From Massilia sp. Root418 (GTDB taxonomy: Bacteria; Pseudomonadota; Gammaproteobacteria; Burkholderiales; Burkholderiaceae_D): 64,000 nt of DNA. Below are positions 22,913-31,571 of this stretch, in pieces. The translations under genes and the position numbers were made by a program. Numbering within the stretch: position 1 is the first letter of the stretch; each line of letters starts with the position of its first letter. The DNA is taken from the NCBI RefSeq assembly GCF_001425265.1, contig NZ_LMEC01000001.1:1198036-1262035 (forward strand). The letters are read 5' to 3'. The notes under the pieces were generated by a model, which saw only the letters and a program-made list of their open reading frames with translations, ran no database searches and was not told where the DNA came from.

Positions 22913-22944
22913 AAAAAAAAACCCGCAATGGATTGCATTGCGGG
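22913..22944 (-). terminator. Rho-independent terminator for the secreted-protease operon
   Basis: A perfect 9-bp stem, CCCGCAATG with CATTGCGGG and a 5-base loop (22922-22944), is followed on the minus strand by a run of nine T residues (22913-22921). It lies ~150 bp past the stop of the serine protease gene and just beyond the convergent chemoreceptor stop. It has no T run on the plus strand. Confidence 0.85.
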
Positions 22945-23093
22945 CCAAGGGATCCAAATCGGGAGAGATTTGAGAGCGGAACCATCATCGCACACCGGTA
23001 TGACAGGGCCATGACACGGCGCCGGTGTTCAAACTCACAGTCATAGATTAGTACAAAGAAACACCCGCAAAACTCTCGAATAGTCACAACGGG

Positions 23094-24494
23094 CTAATTC
23101 GCAACAATGGTTTCGGCACAGCCCGGCGTCCGGCCTGCCACTTCCGGGAAAGCGCACAGCCAGGCTTTCACCGGCGGCGCTGCCAGGCTGGTCTGCTGCA
23201 CCGAGAAGTTCTGGCAGGTACTGCTGGAGCCGGTGGAGGTGACGGCATGGACGCGGTGCGGCGCCTTCTCGGCCAGGCCGTCGTAGCGCTGCGCGTAGAT
23301 CGGACCGCCGGAATCGCCGCTGCAGGTGGCGCTGCCGCTGGCCGGCCCCTGGTGCAGCCAGCCGATGCGGCCGTTCTCGTAGGCCAGCTTGCCGTTGTAC
23401 CAGCCCACTTCCACGGCATTCTGCGTGGCCAGCGTAGCCGTGCCGGCGATGCCGTTTTCGCCGTAGCCAGCCAGCGTCACGCCCTCCGGCGCTTCGGCGT
23501 GGAAGGCCAGTTCCGCCCGCGCAGCGCCGCCCGCCTCTTCCAGCATCAGCAGCGCCACGTCGTTGGTCTTGCCCTCCGCGTCGTAGCCAGGGTGGACTTG
23601 CACGCTGCGCACGCGCGCCTCCCTGAATTCGACGCACTGCTCGTAGACCTGGCGCTCCTGCCACGCCTTGGCGCATTGGGCCAGCCTGGGCGCCGAGAAG
23701 GCCGGCAGCCATACGCTCACGTCACCGGGCGCGCGGCCGTCCACGCAATGCGCGGCGGTGAGCACGACGCCGGCGGCGATCAGCGTGCCGCTGCAGCGCG
23801 CGCCGGTATCCATGAAATCGATCTTGACCACCTCCATGAAACCGAGCGGGTTGAAAGGCCGGTCGCTGCGTCCCAGCGGCGGCGTCTGCCCGGCGACGTC
23901 CTGCGCGGCGGTTCCGCCCGGCATCAGCGCCAGCGGCCGGCCCGGCGCGATCACCGGGCTGGGCGGCGGCACCAGCTGGCCGCACACGTCGGGCGCCGCC
24001 CGTCCCAGCAGCTGGCAGGCGCGTGTCAGCTGCGCCGGGTCCGCCAGGTTGCCCAGGTCCAGGCGCGGCAGCAGGCTGCGGTACCAGTCCGCCAGCGCGC
24101 GCTTCTTATTGCCGGCCAGCTGGGTCAGGCGCCCTATCAAGCCCTTGTCGACGATCTTCTTGTCCGCCAGCGCCTTCAGCGCCTGGGCGTCGGCCGCATC
24201 GGTGCGCGCATCCAGCGTGCCGGCCGGCTGGCCCAGCTTGCCGTCGCGCGCCTTTTGGTACAAGGCCAGCAGCTCGTCACGCGACCTGGCGTCGAGCTGC
24301 GACCAGGTCAGCGCGGACACCGGCTGGAAGGCGAGGCCGCGCGCCTGCAATTCGCGGGTCAGCGCACGCAGCTGCTCCAGCCCTTGCGCGTCCAGCGCCG
24401 TGAGGTCGGCCGGCGCGGCCATGGCTTGCGCCCGCGCGGGCGCGCCCGGCAAGGCCAGCGCGGCCCATAGGCACAGCATCGGTAGATGGCGCAT
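23094..24494 (-). CDS. Secreted trypsin-like serine protease (S1)
   Basis: A 466-residue exported protease with a signal peptide (MRHLPMLCLWAALALPGAPARA). The N-terminal ~190 residues are a helical region rich in LxxLxxx patterns and may be a pro-domain or binding module. The chymotrypsin-fold part begins near residue 215 and carries His249 (VVLTAAHCVDG), Asp312 (NDVALLMLE) and Ser395 (SGDSGGPIY), so the triad is complete. Several cysteines suggest disulfides. It starts 8 bases after the phospholipase-like gene, so the two secreted proteins are co-expressed. A strong terminator lies ~150 bp downstream. Confidence 0.92.
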   Translation of the reverse strand: MRHLPMLCLWAALALPGAPARAQAMAAPADLTALDAQGLEQLRALTRELQARGLAFQPVSALTWSQLDARSRDELLALYQKARDGKLGQPAGTLDARTDAADAQALKALADKKIVDKGLIGRLTQLAGNKKRALADWYRSLLPRLDLGNLADPAQLTRACQLLGRAAPDVCGQLVPPPSPVIAPGRPLALMPGGTAAQDVAGQTPPLGRSDRPFNPLGFMEVVKIDFMDTGARCSGTLIAAGVVLTAAHCVDGRAPGDVSVWLPAFSAPRLAQCAKAWQERQVYEQCVEFREARVRSVQVHPGYDAEGKTNDVALLMLEEAGGAARAELAFHAEAPEGVTLAGYGENGIAGTATLATQNAVEVGWYNGKLAYENGRIGWLHQGPASGSATCSGDSGGPIYAQRYDGLAEKAPHRVHAVTSTGSSSTCQNFSVQQTSLAAPPVKAWLCAFPEVAGRTPGCAETIVAN

Positions 24495-24502
24495 GCCTGC
24501 TC

Positions 24503-25711
24503 CTAGAACTGGACGGCGCCGACTATGCGGTCCGCATACCCGCGCAGCAGCACTGGATTGCGGCCGCGCAGCCAGCGCTGCGCAATGTAGAAATCAGCCT
24601 CGCCGGCGCCCGCCATCAGCTGGCGGTACACGGTGCCGCTCAGGCGATGGTATTCCCAGTAAGCCGTTATGCCGAAGTCCTTGCCGGACGGCTGGCCCGG
24701 CCGTATGAGCAGCGCTTCCCGTTCCGCGCCGGACAGCGCGGTCTTGCCGGTGTAGCCTGTCAGCGACGCCCAGCACCCCGGCACGGCAGCCTGCAGCTTT
24801 TGCTTCAAGCCCGACAGCACCAGCCTGGTGCCCAGCACGGCGGCGCCCAGCTTTTCCTGGTACTGGCCGTGGTCGTCCGCGTCGATCTGTTCATTCAGGC
24901 GGAAATCGCGGTAGGCGTGCTCGGCATTCGTGATGCCTTCATGGAAGGCCAGGTCCTGTACGCCATGCAGGCCGTAACCGATCAGGTACAGCGCCTCGCG
25001 CGGGCGCTGCTGCGCGCACAGCTGCGCGGCCTTGGTGAAATAGGCGCTGCTCCAGCGTTCGAAGGTGGCCGAGGCGGCGGCTTCCTGGTCGCGGACGATG
25101 CGGCCGCTGCCGGCATCGTTGACGGTCTGGGCGTGGGCGGCGGGGTTGCCCCACTCGTACAGGTCGGCGTCCTGGGACGCCGCCTGCAGGATGTCCAGCG
25201 CATCCGTGGACCAGCCGCCCACCTGCGCCGCCGCGCGGCCGGTGATCTCGAAGTGCCCGTCCACGCCCATGTGGCCCAGGAAGCGCGCCAGCGGCAGGCC
25301 GCCGCTCTTGGCATAGGGAACCTGGGTGCCGGGATCGTAATCCTTGCGGCGGTACACCTGCGCCGTGCAGGGACGCTTGCCGCCGCACGCGTCGTTCAGC
25401 GCGCCGTCCAGTATCGGGTCGGGCGCGGGCTTGTTGAAGATTTCCCTGCCTTCGATGATGCTGTCATTCTTCAGCGCCCTGGCCAGGGCGCGCAGCTGGA
25501 TGCGGGGACCGGGATCGTCGCACATGGTCACGTGCAGCACGTCGCGCGACATGACCAGCGGGCGCAGCTTGCCCTCCGTCTCGTAGATGCGCTGGTGCAG
25601 CACGTCCAGCGCAGCTGGACTACAATCGGACAGCTGCAAACTCTGCTGCGCCCAAGCCACCGGAGCGGCCAGGACGGCAAGCGCCAGCACCCCTCCCTTC
25701 ACAAGTCCCAT
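24503..25711 (-). CDS. Secreted protein with zinc phospholipase C/P1-nuclease-like motif, function unknown
   Basis: A 402-residue exported protein. The start at 25711 is supported by GGAGGA just upstream; an in-frame ATG 12 bases earlier overlaps that site. A signal peptide (MGLVKGGVLALAVLAAPVAWA) is clear. I do not recognise the full-length family. One region stands out: His249-x3-Asp253-x3-His257 and His265 in LHGVQDLAFHEGITNAEH, which resembles the H-x3-D zinc motif of the phospholipase C / S1-P1 nuclease fold. Other His residues occur in LGHMGVDGHFEITGR. It has six cysteines. First gene of a two-gene operon with the trypsin-like protease, and divergent from the YceI gene. Confidence 0.7.
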   Translation of the reverse strand: MGLVKGGVLALAVLAAPVAWAQQSLQLSDCSPAALDVLHQRIYETEGKLRPLVMSRDVLHVTMCDDPGPRIQLRALARALKNDSIIEGREIFNKPAPDPILDGALNDACGGKRPCTAQVYRRKDYDPGTQVPYAKSGGLPLARFLGHMGVDGHFEITGRAAAQVGGWSTDALDILQAASQDADLYEWGNPAAHAQTVNDAGSGRIVRDQEAAASATFERWSSAYFTKAAQLCAQQRPREALYLIGYGLHGVQDLAFHEGITNAEHAYRDFRLNEQIDADDHGQYQEKLGAAVLGTRLVLSGLKQKLQAAVPGCWASLTGYTGKTALSGAEREALLIRPGQPSGKDFGITAYWEYHRLSGTVYRQLMAGAGEADFYIAQRWLRGRNPVLLRGYADRIVGAVQF

Positions 25712-25730
25712 ACATCCTCCCATGTCGCCA

Positions 25731-26531
25731 ATGACTACTCAAAAGAACAAACATACTACACGGGAATTATCAAAATATCATCTATATTTCGCGCGGCCGG
25801 CATGGCCCGCTGCGGCGTTTGCGCTGGCCGCCTGCGCGCCCATCGCCAGCGCGCCGCCGCAGGCGCAGCCAGCCGCGCGTGCGGCGGCCCCGGCTGTCGC
25901 CAAGCCCCCGGCCAGCCGCCCCAGCCAGGCGCAGCCTGCAGCAACGCCTGCACCTGCGTCCGCCCCCGGCTCCCAGGCGGAAGGGGCGCCGCTGAAGATC
26001 GATAGCGGTGCTTCCCGCATCGTGGCCGTGGTGCGGCGCGGCGGCCTGTTTGCCAGGCTGGGCCACGACCACGTGGTGGCCAGCCGCCACATCGAGGGCC
26101 AGGCCAGCGCGCCCGCGCAAGGCAAGCCCGGCAGCACGCGCTTCCGCTTCCGCCTGGATCAGATGACAGTCGATGAAAGCGCGCTGCGGGCCGAGGCAGG
26201 CATGGAGAGCACGCCGGCGGCGGACGCCATCGCCGGCACCCGCAACAATATGCTGACCAAGGTACTCGACGCGGACAAATATCCCTACGTCGAGGTGGCG
26301 GCAGTGACCACGCCGCAAGGCCCCTTGCAGGCCGACATCACGCTGCACGGGGTCACGCGCCGCTACGCGATCCCGGCGGTGCTGACGGCGCGTCCGGACG
26401 GCATCAGCGCCAGCGGCACGCTCATGCTCAAGCAGAGCGACTTCGGCATCAAGCCGTTCGCCGTCATGGGCGGCGCGCTCGCGGTGCAGGACGAGCTGGA
26501 GCTGCGCTTCGCGATCAGCGCGAAACGATGA
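25731..26531 (+). CDS. YceI-family lipocalin-like lipoprotein
   Basis: A ~266-residue envelope protein. After a polar N-terminus comes a hydrophobic stretch ending in a lipobox (FALAAC), so it is probably a lipoprotein. An Ala/Pro/Gln-rich linker (~40-85) precedes the YceI beta-barrel domain (~88-265). That domain is marked by LKIDSGASRIVAVVRRGG, LGHDHVVASR, a long middle (RNNMLTKVLDADKYPYVEV) and the final SDFGIKPFAVMGGALAVQDELEL. YceI proteins bind polyisoprenoid-like lipids. The start is uncertain: 25722 and 25731 are both ATG and neither has a good ribosome-binding site. The 3' end overlaps the convergent LysE gene by 17 bases. Confidence 0.85.
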   Translation: MTTQKNKHTTRELSKYHLYFARPAWPAAAFALAACAPIASAPPQAQPAARAAAPAVAKPPASRPSQAQPAATPAPASAPGSQAEGAPLKIDSGASRIVAVVRRGGLFARLGHDHVVASRHIEGQASAPAQGKPGSTRFRFRLDQMTVDESALRAEAGMESTPAADAIAGTRNNMLTKVLDADKYPYVEVAAVTTPQGPLQADITLHGVTRRYAIPAVLTARPDGISASGTLMLKQSDFGIKPFAVMGGALAVQDELELRFAISAKR

Positions 26532-27144
26532 GCCGGATGCCCAGGCCCACGAAAATGGTGCCGGCCACGCGGTCCATCCACAAGCCGGCGCGCGGGCTGC
26601 GGTTGAGCCACTTGCCGATGGCGCCGGAGAAATAGCCCAGCAGGCCGAACAGCACGCAGGCCTGCAAGGTGAACAGCAAGCCGAGCTGGGCGGTCTGCCA
26701 GCTCACCGGCCCGTTGCCCGCCACCACGAACTGGGGCAGGAAGGACAGGAAGAACAGCACGACTTTCGGGTTGATACTGTTGGCAAACAGCCCCTTGCCG
26801 AACAGGCGCAGCAGCGATTCGTCCGGCACCCCGCCGCCCTCCACGCGCGCGCCGCCAGGGCTGCGCAGCGCACCCCAGCCCAGCCAGATCAGGTACATCC
26901 CGCCCAGCACCTTGAGGGCAGTAAAGGCCAGCGGCGAGGCCGCGATCAGCGCGCTCACGCCGAGCGTGGCCAGCACGGTATGGCTCAGGCAGCCGAGCGC
27001 GCAGCCCAGGCCGAAAACGATGCCCTTGGTGCGCCCGCGCGACATGCCCACGCCCAGCACCATGAGGTTGTCCGGGCCCGGCGATACAGTGATCACCACT
27101 GCTGCTGCAAGAAAGGCAACGATTTGTTCCGGCGTGATCAGCAA
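26515..27144 (-). CDS. LysE/RhtB-family amino-acid exporter
   Basis: A 209-residue inner-membrane exporter with about six hydrophobic helices. The family signature SPGPDNLMVLGVGMSRGRTKGIVFGLG is at residues ~21-48, and NSINPKVVLFFLSFLPQFV lies near 120-140. Members export amino acids such as lysine, homoserine or threonine; the exact substrate is not readable. Translation appears to start at a TTG (27144), because no in-frame ATG lies nearby and GGGGGA sits about 8 bases upstream. It is divergent from the 7TM-DISM kinase (67 bases). Confidence 0.9.
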   Translation of the reverse strand: MLITPEQIVAFLAAAVVITVSPGPDNLMVLGVGMSRGRTKGIVFGLGCALGCLSHTVLATLGVSALIAASPLAFTALKVLGGMYLIWLGWGALRSPGGARVEGGGVPDESLLRLFGKGLFANSINPKVVLFFLSFLPQFVVAGNGPVSWQTAQLGLLFTLQACVLFGLLGYFSGAIGKWLNRSPRAGLWMDRVAGTIFVGLGIRLIVSR

Positions 27145-27211
27145 AATAGGTTTCCCCCGAATAGTCGATTAGAATAAGGCAAGATTTACGCCATTTTACT
27201 ATCCCAGCGCG

Positions 27212-30200
27212 ATGCCCTTGGCCAACAACATGAGTACAGCCAGCAAGATCTCCATCCGCTTAGCGGCACTGTTCGCCTGCATGCTGATGATAGTCACGCT
27301 GGCCGTGCTGACCAGCCTGGCCGCGCCCTCGGAGGCGCGCGCACAGGCAGCGCCGGACGCCGGCGCGGCCGACACCCGCCTTGGCCAGGCCGTGCTGACA
27401 GGCACCGGCTCGCTCGACCTGATGCGCAGCGCCCGCCTGTACCATGCCGGCAAGGCGGTTGCCCCGGCTTCCCCCTTCCCCGCCGACGCCGCCGGCCTGC
27501 CGGCCTTCCTGGCAGCGCTCCAGCCCGCCAAGCAGGTCGACCTGCTGGGCGGCGGCTACTGGCTGCACGCGCGCCTGCGCAACGACACGCGCCAGACTGC
27601 CTGGGTGATCGATCCCAACGACACCCTGATCGACGCGGTCGAAACCCGCATCTACGGTCCGGACGGCGCGGTGCAGCAGCGGGTGTCCGGCTACCGCGCC
27701 CCCCACGAATACCTGCTGCACTACGGCAAGGACATCGAACTGCAGCCTGGAGAAAGCTACGAAGTGCTGATACGCTTCAGCAGCCCCTTCTACGCGCGCA
27801 CGCCGGTGTTCGCGGTGACCGAGCGCAGCGCCTACCGCCAGCTGGTGGCGCGCGAAAACTTCCTCATCATCGGCTCCATCGGCGCCCTGCTCGCGCTGGC
27901 CGTGTTCAACTTCTTCATCTACAGCTACACGCGCGAGCGCTCGCCGCTGTACTACTCGCTGTACGTGCTGTGCTACGCGGCCGGCTGGGGCCTGACCTTC
28001 CACCTGCCGGCCGACCTGTTCGACTGGCACAACCTGCACGTGCACTACATTCCCTTCTTCCTGCTGCCTGTGCTGAGCACGCTGTTCTACCGCACCTTCC
28101 TGCAGCTGCGCGACACCTCGCCCACGCTGTACAAGCTGAGCACCATCAACATCGTGCTGCCGCTGGCGCTGCTGCCGAGCTGCTTCATCGCGCTCAACTG
28201 GGCCCACACGCTGGCCACCGTCGCCATCATGATCTGGATGACCATGGCCCTGGCCAGCGGCATCATCGTGTGGCGCAACGGCTACCAGCCGGCGCGCTTT
28301 TTCGTGCTGGGCTTTATCGCCCTGATGCTGCCGGGCCTGCTGATCCTGCCCGCCAATGTCGGCCTGATCCCGGCCGCGGTGGAAAACGCCCAGCTATTCA
28401 CCCTGCTGGGCGGCACGCTGGACGGCATCCTGCTGGCCTTCGCGCTGGCCGACCAGATCCGCCTGCTGCGCAACCACCTGGAGCAGCGCGTGAACGAGCG
28501 CACTGCCGAGCTGACCGAGGCCAAGGAGCACGCCGAGATCGTCAGCCGCCACCGCATCGACTTCCTGTCCGCCATGAGCCACGACATCCGCACCCCGCTG
28601 GCGGGCGTGATCGGCATGCTCAAGTTCGCGCTGCGCGACCACACCGTGCAGGGGCGCACCGAGGAATACCTGCGCATCGGCCTGCAGAACAGCGAGGCGC
28701 TGCTGGCCATCCTCAACGACATCCTGGACTTCTCCAAGATCGACGCCGGCAAGCTTTCGATCGAAACCATCAACGTGGACCTGCGCACGCTGATCGACGA
28801 AGCGATCGGCATCCTGCAAGCCCAGGCCGATGCCAAGAGCCTGCTGCTGCGGCGTGAACTGGCGCTGGACCTGCCGCGCTACGTGCTGGGCGACCCCACC
28901 CGCATCCGCCAGATCCTGCTCAACCTGCTGGGCAACGCCATCAAGTTTACCGACCGCGGCGAAGTGCGCCTGGAAGCGGCTGCCGGCAAGGACCAGCGCG
29001 GCGCCACCATGCTGCACTTCAGCATCAGCGACACCGGCCCCGGCATCAGCGAAACCACCATGGAGCGCCTGTTCCAGAAGTTCGAGCAGGCCGACATGTC
29101 CACCACGCGACGCTACGGCGGCACCGGGCTGGGCCTGGCCATCTGCAAGGAGCTGGTGGAACTGATGGGCGGCGACATCGGCGTGGCCAGCCAGCCCGGG
29201 GTCGGCTCCACCTTCTTCTTCACGCTGCCGCTGACCCTGGGCGTGCCGCCGGAAACGGACGTGCTGGCCGCGCCGCGCGAACAGCGCCACGCCTACCGCC
29301 TGCGCATCCTGTGCGCGGAAGACGTGCGCACCAACCAGATCATCATCAGCACCCTGCTGGAAACCATGGGGCACGAGGTGGTGCTGGTGGAAAACGGCAT
29401 CGAAGCGCTGGAAGCGCTCAGCGCCGGCGACTTCGACCTGGTGCTGATGGACGGCCGCATGCCGGCCATGGACGGCGAACAGGCAGCGCGCCTGGTGCGG
29501 CGCGGCGGCAGCGAGGACTACCGCGTGCGCGACACCAGCGTGCCCATCATCGCGCTGACCGCCAACGCCAGCGACCACGACCGCGCGCGCTACCTGGCGG
29601 TGGGCATGGACGGCTTCCTCAGCAAGCCGGTGGACGAACGGCTGCTGTACGACCAGATTGAAAAAACCATCGCCCAGCTGCTCAGCCGGGGCCGCAACCT
29701 GCCGCCGCTCGGGCCCGCGCCCGCCGCGGACGCCGCACCGGACGGCGGCAGCCAATGGAACTCCGGCTACACCCTGGCCGCGCCCGGCCCGGCCCGCAGC
29801 GGCGCCCAGCCCGCTGGTGCGCCGTCCGAAGCCGAACTGGCGGCGCAGTTCGGCGTCGAACCGCCGTGCGGCAGCATCAACAGTGGCGGCGGCGAGGCCG
29901 GTGCAGCCACCGCCGGCGGCGAGAACGGCGGCCCCGCGCCCGGCAGGATCAGCATCATGCCGCTGGCCGGCCTGTCGCCCAAGCACATGCAGCGCATCAC
30001 CCAGGCCTTCCTGGAAGAAGCGCCGCGCCGCCTGGAAGTGGCGCGCAACGCCGCCCTCGGCGGCAAGAGCCACGCCGCGTCGGCCGCCTTCCACGCGCTC
30101 AAGGGCAGCGCAGGCTACCTGAGCGACACCGGCCTGCACAGCCTGTGCCACGACCTGGAAAAACTGTCCGCCGCCGGCGAGCTGCAGCTGGTGGTCGACT

Positions 30201-30295
30201 CCCTGCCGGAAGTGGCCGCCGCCCTGGACCAGGCCTGTGCCGACCTGCGCGCCTCCACCCGCAGCGCGGCCGAGGCGGGCGTCACCGCCGAGTGA
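27212..30295 (+). CDS. 7TM-DISM hybrid sensor histidine kinase with receiver and Hpt domains
   Basis: A 1027-residue sensor kinase. A signal or anchor helix (~15-38) is followed by an extracellular DISM domain (~45-215, with [21 protein letters not shown] and [20 protein letters not shown]). A seven-helix membrane region follows (~220-420) and then a coiled coil. HisKA carries His457 in [12 protein letters not shown] (Asp in place of the usual Glu). HATPase_c has [14 protein letters not shown] and [15 protein letters not shown] receiver has Asp747 ([13 protein letters not shown]), and a Gly/Ala linker leads to a C-terminal Hpt domain ([13 protein letters not shown]). DISM domains are thought to bind carbohydrates or other small ligands. 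A second start candidate, ATG at 27230, has equal merit because neither has a clear ribosome-binding site. Confidence 0.94.
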   Translation: MPLANNMSTASKISIRLAALFACMLMIVTLAVLTSLAAPSEARAQAAPDAGAADTRLGQAVLTGTGSLDLMRSARLYHAGKAVAPASPFPADAAGLPAFLAALQPAKQVDLLGGGYWLHARLRNDTRQTAWVIDPNDTLIDAVETRIYGPDGAVQQRVSGYRAPHEYLLHYGKDIELQPGESYEVLIRFSSPFYARTPVFAVTERSAYRQLVARENFLIIGSIGALLALAVFNFFIYSYTRERSPLYYSLYVLCYAAGWGLTFHLPADLFDWHNLHVHYIPFFLLPVLSTLFYRTFLQLRDTSPTLYKLSTINIVLPLALLPSCFIALNWAHTLATVAIMIWMTMALASGIIVWRNGYQPARFFVLGFIALMLPGLLILPANVGLIPAAVENAQLFTLLGGTLDGILLAFALADQIRLLRNHLEQRVNERTAELTEAKEHAEIVSRHRIDFLSAMSHDIRTPLAGVIGMLKFALRDHTVQGRTEEYLRIGLQNSEALLAILNDILDFSKIDAGKLSIETINVDLRTLIDEAIGILQAQADAKSLLLRRELALDLPRYVLGDPTRIRQILLNLLGNAIKFTDRGEVRLEAAAGKDQRGATMLHFSISDTGPGISETTMERLFQKFEQADMSTTRRYGGTGLGLAICKELVELMGGDIGVASQPGVGSTFFFTLPLTLGVPPETDVLAAPREQRHAYRLRILCAEDVRTNQIIISTLLETMGHEVVLVENGIEALEALSAGDFDLVLMDGRMPAMDGEQAARLVRRGGSEDYRVRDTSVPIIALTANASDHDRARYLAVGMDGFLSKPVDERLLYDQIEKTIAQLLSRGRNLPPLGPAPAADAAPDGGSQWNSGYTLAAPGPARSGAQPAGAPSEAELAAQFGVEPPCGSINSGGGEAGAATAGGENGGPAPGRISIMPLAGLSPKHMQRITQAFLEEAPRRLEVARNAALGGKSHAASAAFHALKGSAGYLSDTGLHSLCHDLEKLSAAGELQLVVDSLPEVAAALDQACADLRASTRSAAEAGVTAE

Positions 30296-30347
30296 CTATG
30301 TGCGGCAGGGAACGGAATGGCGGCCGGGAAAGGCCTACCATGCCTGC

Positions 30348-31433
30348 ATGAAACGCGACACGCCCTCCGCCACCAGCCCCCTGCCGCCGGCCGACGCCCC
30401 CGCAGCCGCCAAGGCCGCCGGCCTGCGCTATGTGGGCGACCATCAGCCCGGCATCGCCCGCAAGCGCACCAGCAAAGGCTTCCGCTACGTCGACGCCGAC
30501 GGGCGGCCGGTGCGCGACCAGGACACCTTGGCCCGCATCCGCAGCCTGGCCATCCCGCCGGCGTGGGAACAGGTCTGGATCTGCGCGCACGCCAACGGCC
30601 ACCTGCAAGCGACCGGGCGCGACGCGCGCGGGCGCAAGCAATACCGCTACCATGCGCGCTGGCGCAGCGTGCGCGACGAAGTGAAATACGAACGCATGCT
30701 GGCCTTCGGCCGTGCCCTGCCCGGCATCCGCGCGGCGGTGGATGCCGCGCTAGACCTGCCCGGCCTGCCGCGCGAAAAAGTGCTGGCCACGGTGGTGCAC
30801 CTGCTGCAGGTCACCATGATGCGGGTGGGGAACGAAGAATACGCGCGCGAAAACAAATCGTTCGGCCTCACCACCTTGCGCAACCGCCACGTGCGGATAG
30901 ACGGCAGCGAAGTCGAATTCCACTTCCGGGGAAAGAGCGGCGTGCAGCACCGCGTCACCGTCAACGACCGGCGGCTGGCGCGCATCATCCGGCGCACGCG
31001 CGAGCTGCCCGGGCAAGACCTGTTTCAATACGTGGACGACGACGGCGCCACGCACAGCATCGGCTCGGCCGACGTGAACGACTACCTGCGCAGCATCAGC
31101 GGAGAAGACTACACGGCCAAGGATTTCCGCACCTGGTACGGCACCGTGCTGGCCGCGCTCGCGCTGCAAGAGTTCGAGCGCTTCGACAGCGAAACCCAGG
31201 CCAGGAAAAACATCGTGCGCGCCATCGAAGCGGTCGCGCAAAAGCTCGGCAACACGCCCACCATCTGCCGCAAATGCTACATCCACCCCGCCGTGATCGA
31301 AGCCTACCTGGACGGCAGCCAGCTCGACGCCCTGCGCGCCAGCACCGAGCGCGAATTCAGCGCCGACCTGCACGAGCTCAGCCCCGAAGAAGCCGCCGTC
31401 CTCGCCCTCCTCCAACGCCGCCTCCCCCCCTGA
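30348..31433 (+). CDS. DNA topoisomerase IB (poxvirus-like)
   Basis: A 361-residue type IB topoisomerase that relaxes supercoils through a 3'-phosphotyrosine intermediate. The start at 30348 leaves a short disordered N-terminus before the conserved core (GLRYVGDHQPGIARKR, then WICAHANGHLQATGRDARGR). Catalytic-type residues are present: MRVGNEEYARENKSFGLTTL (Arg), FRGKSGV (Lys), DFRTWYGTV (Arg) and the C-terminal Tyr in IHPAVIEAYLDG. Its length is close to other bacterial homologues of the vaccinia enzyme. The stop codon TGA coincides with the first bases of the REP-like repeat that follows, so a repeat insertion may have set the C-terminus. Confidence 0.95.
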   Translation: MKRDTPSATSPLPPADAPAAAKAAGLRYVGDHQPGIARKRTSKGFRYVDADGRPVRDQDTLARIRSLAIPPAWEQVWICAHANGHLQATGRDARGRKQYRYHARWRSVRDEVKYERMLAFGRALPGIRAAVDAALDLPGLPREKVLATVVHLLQVTMMRVGNEEYARENKSFGLTTLRNRHVRIDGSEVEFHFRGKSGVQHRVTVNDRRLARIIRRTRELPGQDLFQYVDDDGATHSIGSADVNDYLRSISGEDYTAKDFRTWYGTVLAALALQEFERFDSETQARKNIVRAIEAVAQKLGNTPTICRKCYIHPAVIEAYLDGSQLDALRASTEREFSADLHELSPEEAAVLALLQRRLPP

Positions 31434-31565
31434 AAATGGGGTCAGGGTTAATTAATTTGGAAATATTTCCAAGAATATCTAACCTTGAAAATGGGGTCAG
31501 GGTTAATTAATCAGGAAATATTTCCCGAAAAATTAACCCTGACCCCATTTTCGCCCCCCATTTTC
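31431..31565. repeat. REP-like repeat cluster (two direct copies, one inverted, one partial)
   Basis: A 26-bp sequence beginning TGAAAATGGGGTCAGGG occurs identically at 31431-31456 and 31486-31511. Each copy is followed, after two variable bases, by the palindrome GGAAATATTTCC. An inverted copy at 31531-31552 pairs with the second direct copy over 22 bases (31487-31508), giving a long perfect hairpin. A further partial inverted copy (CCCCATTTTC) lies at 31556-31565. The layout is that of REP/BIME elements spread by REP-associated tyrosine transposases (RAYT). No such transposase is in the window. The hairpin may also end transcription between the convergent topoisomerase and flavoprotein genes. 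Confidence 0.85.
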
Positions 31566-31571
31566 GGTGGG

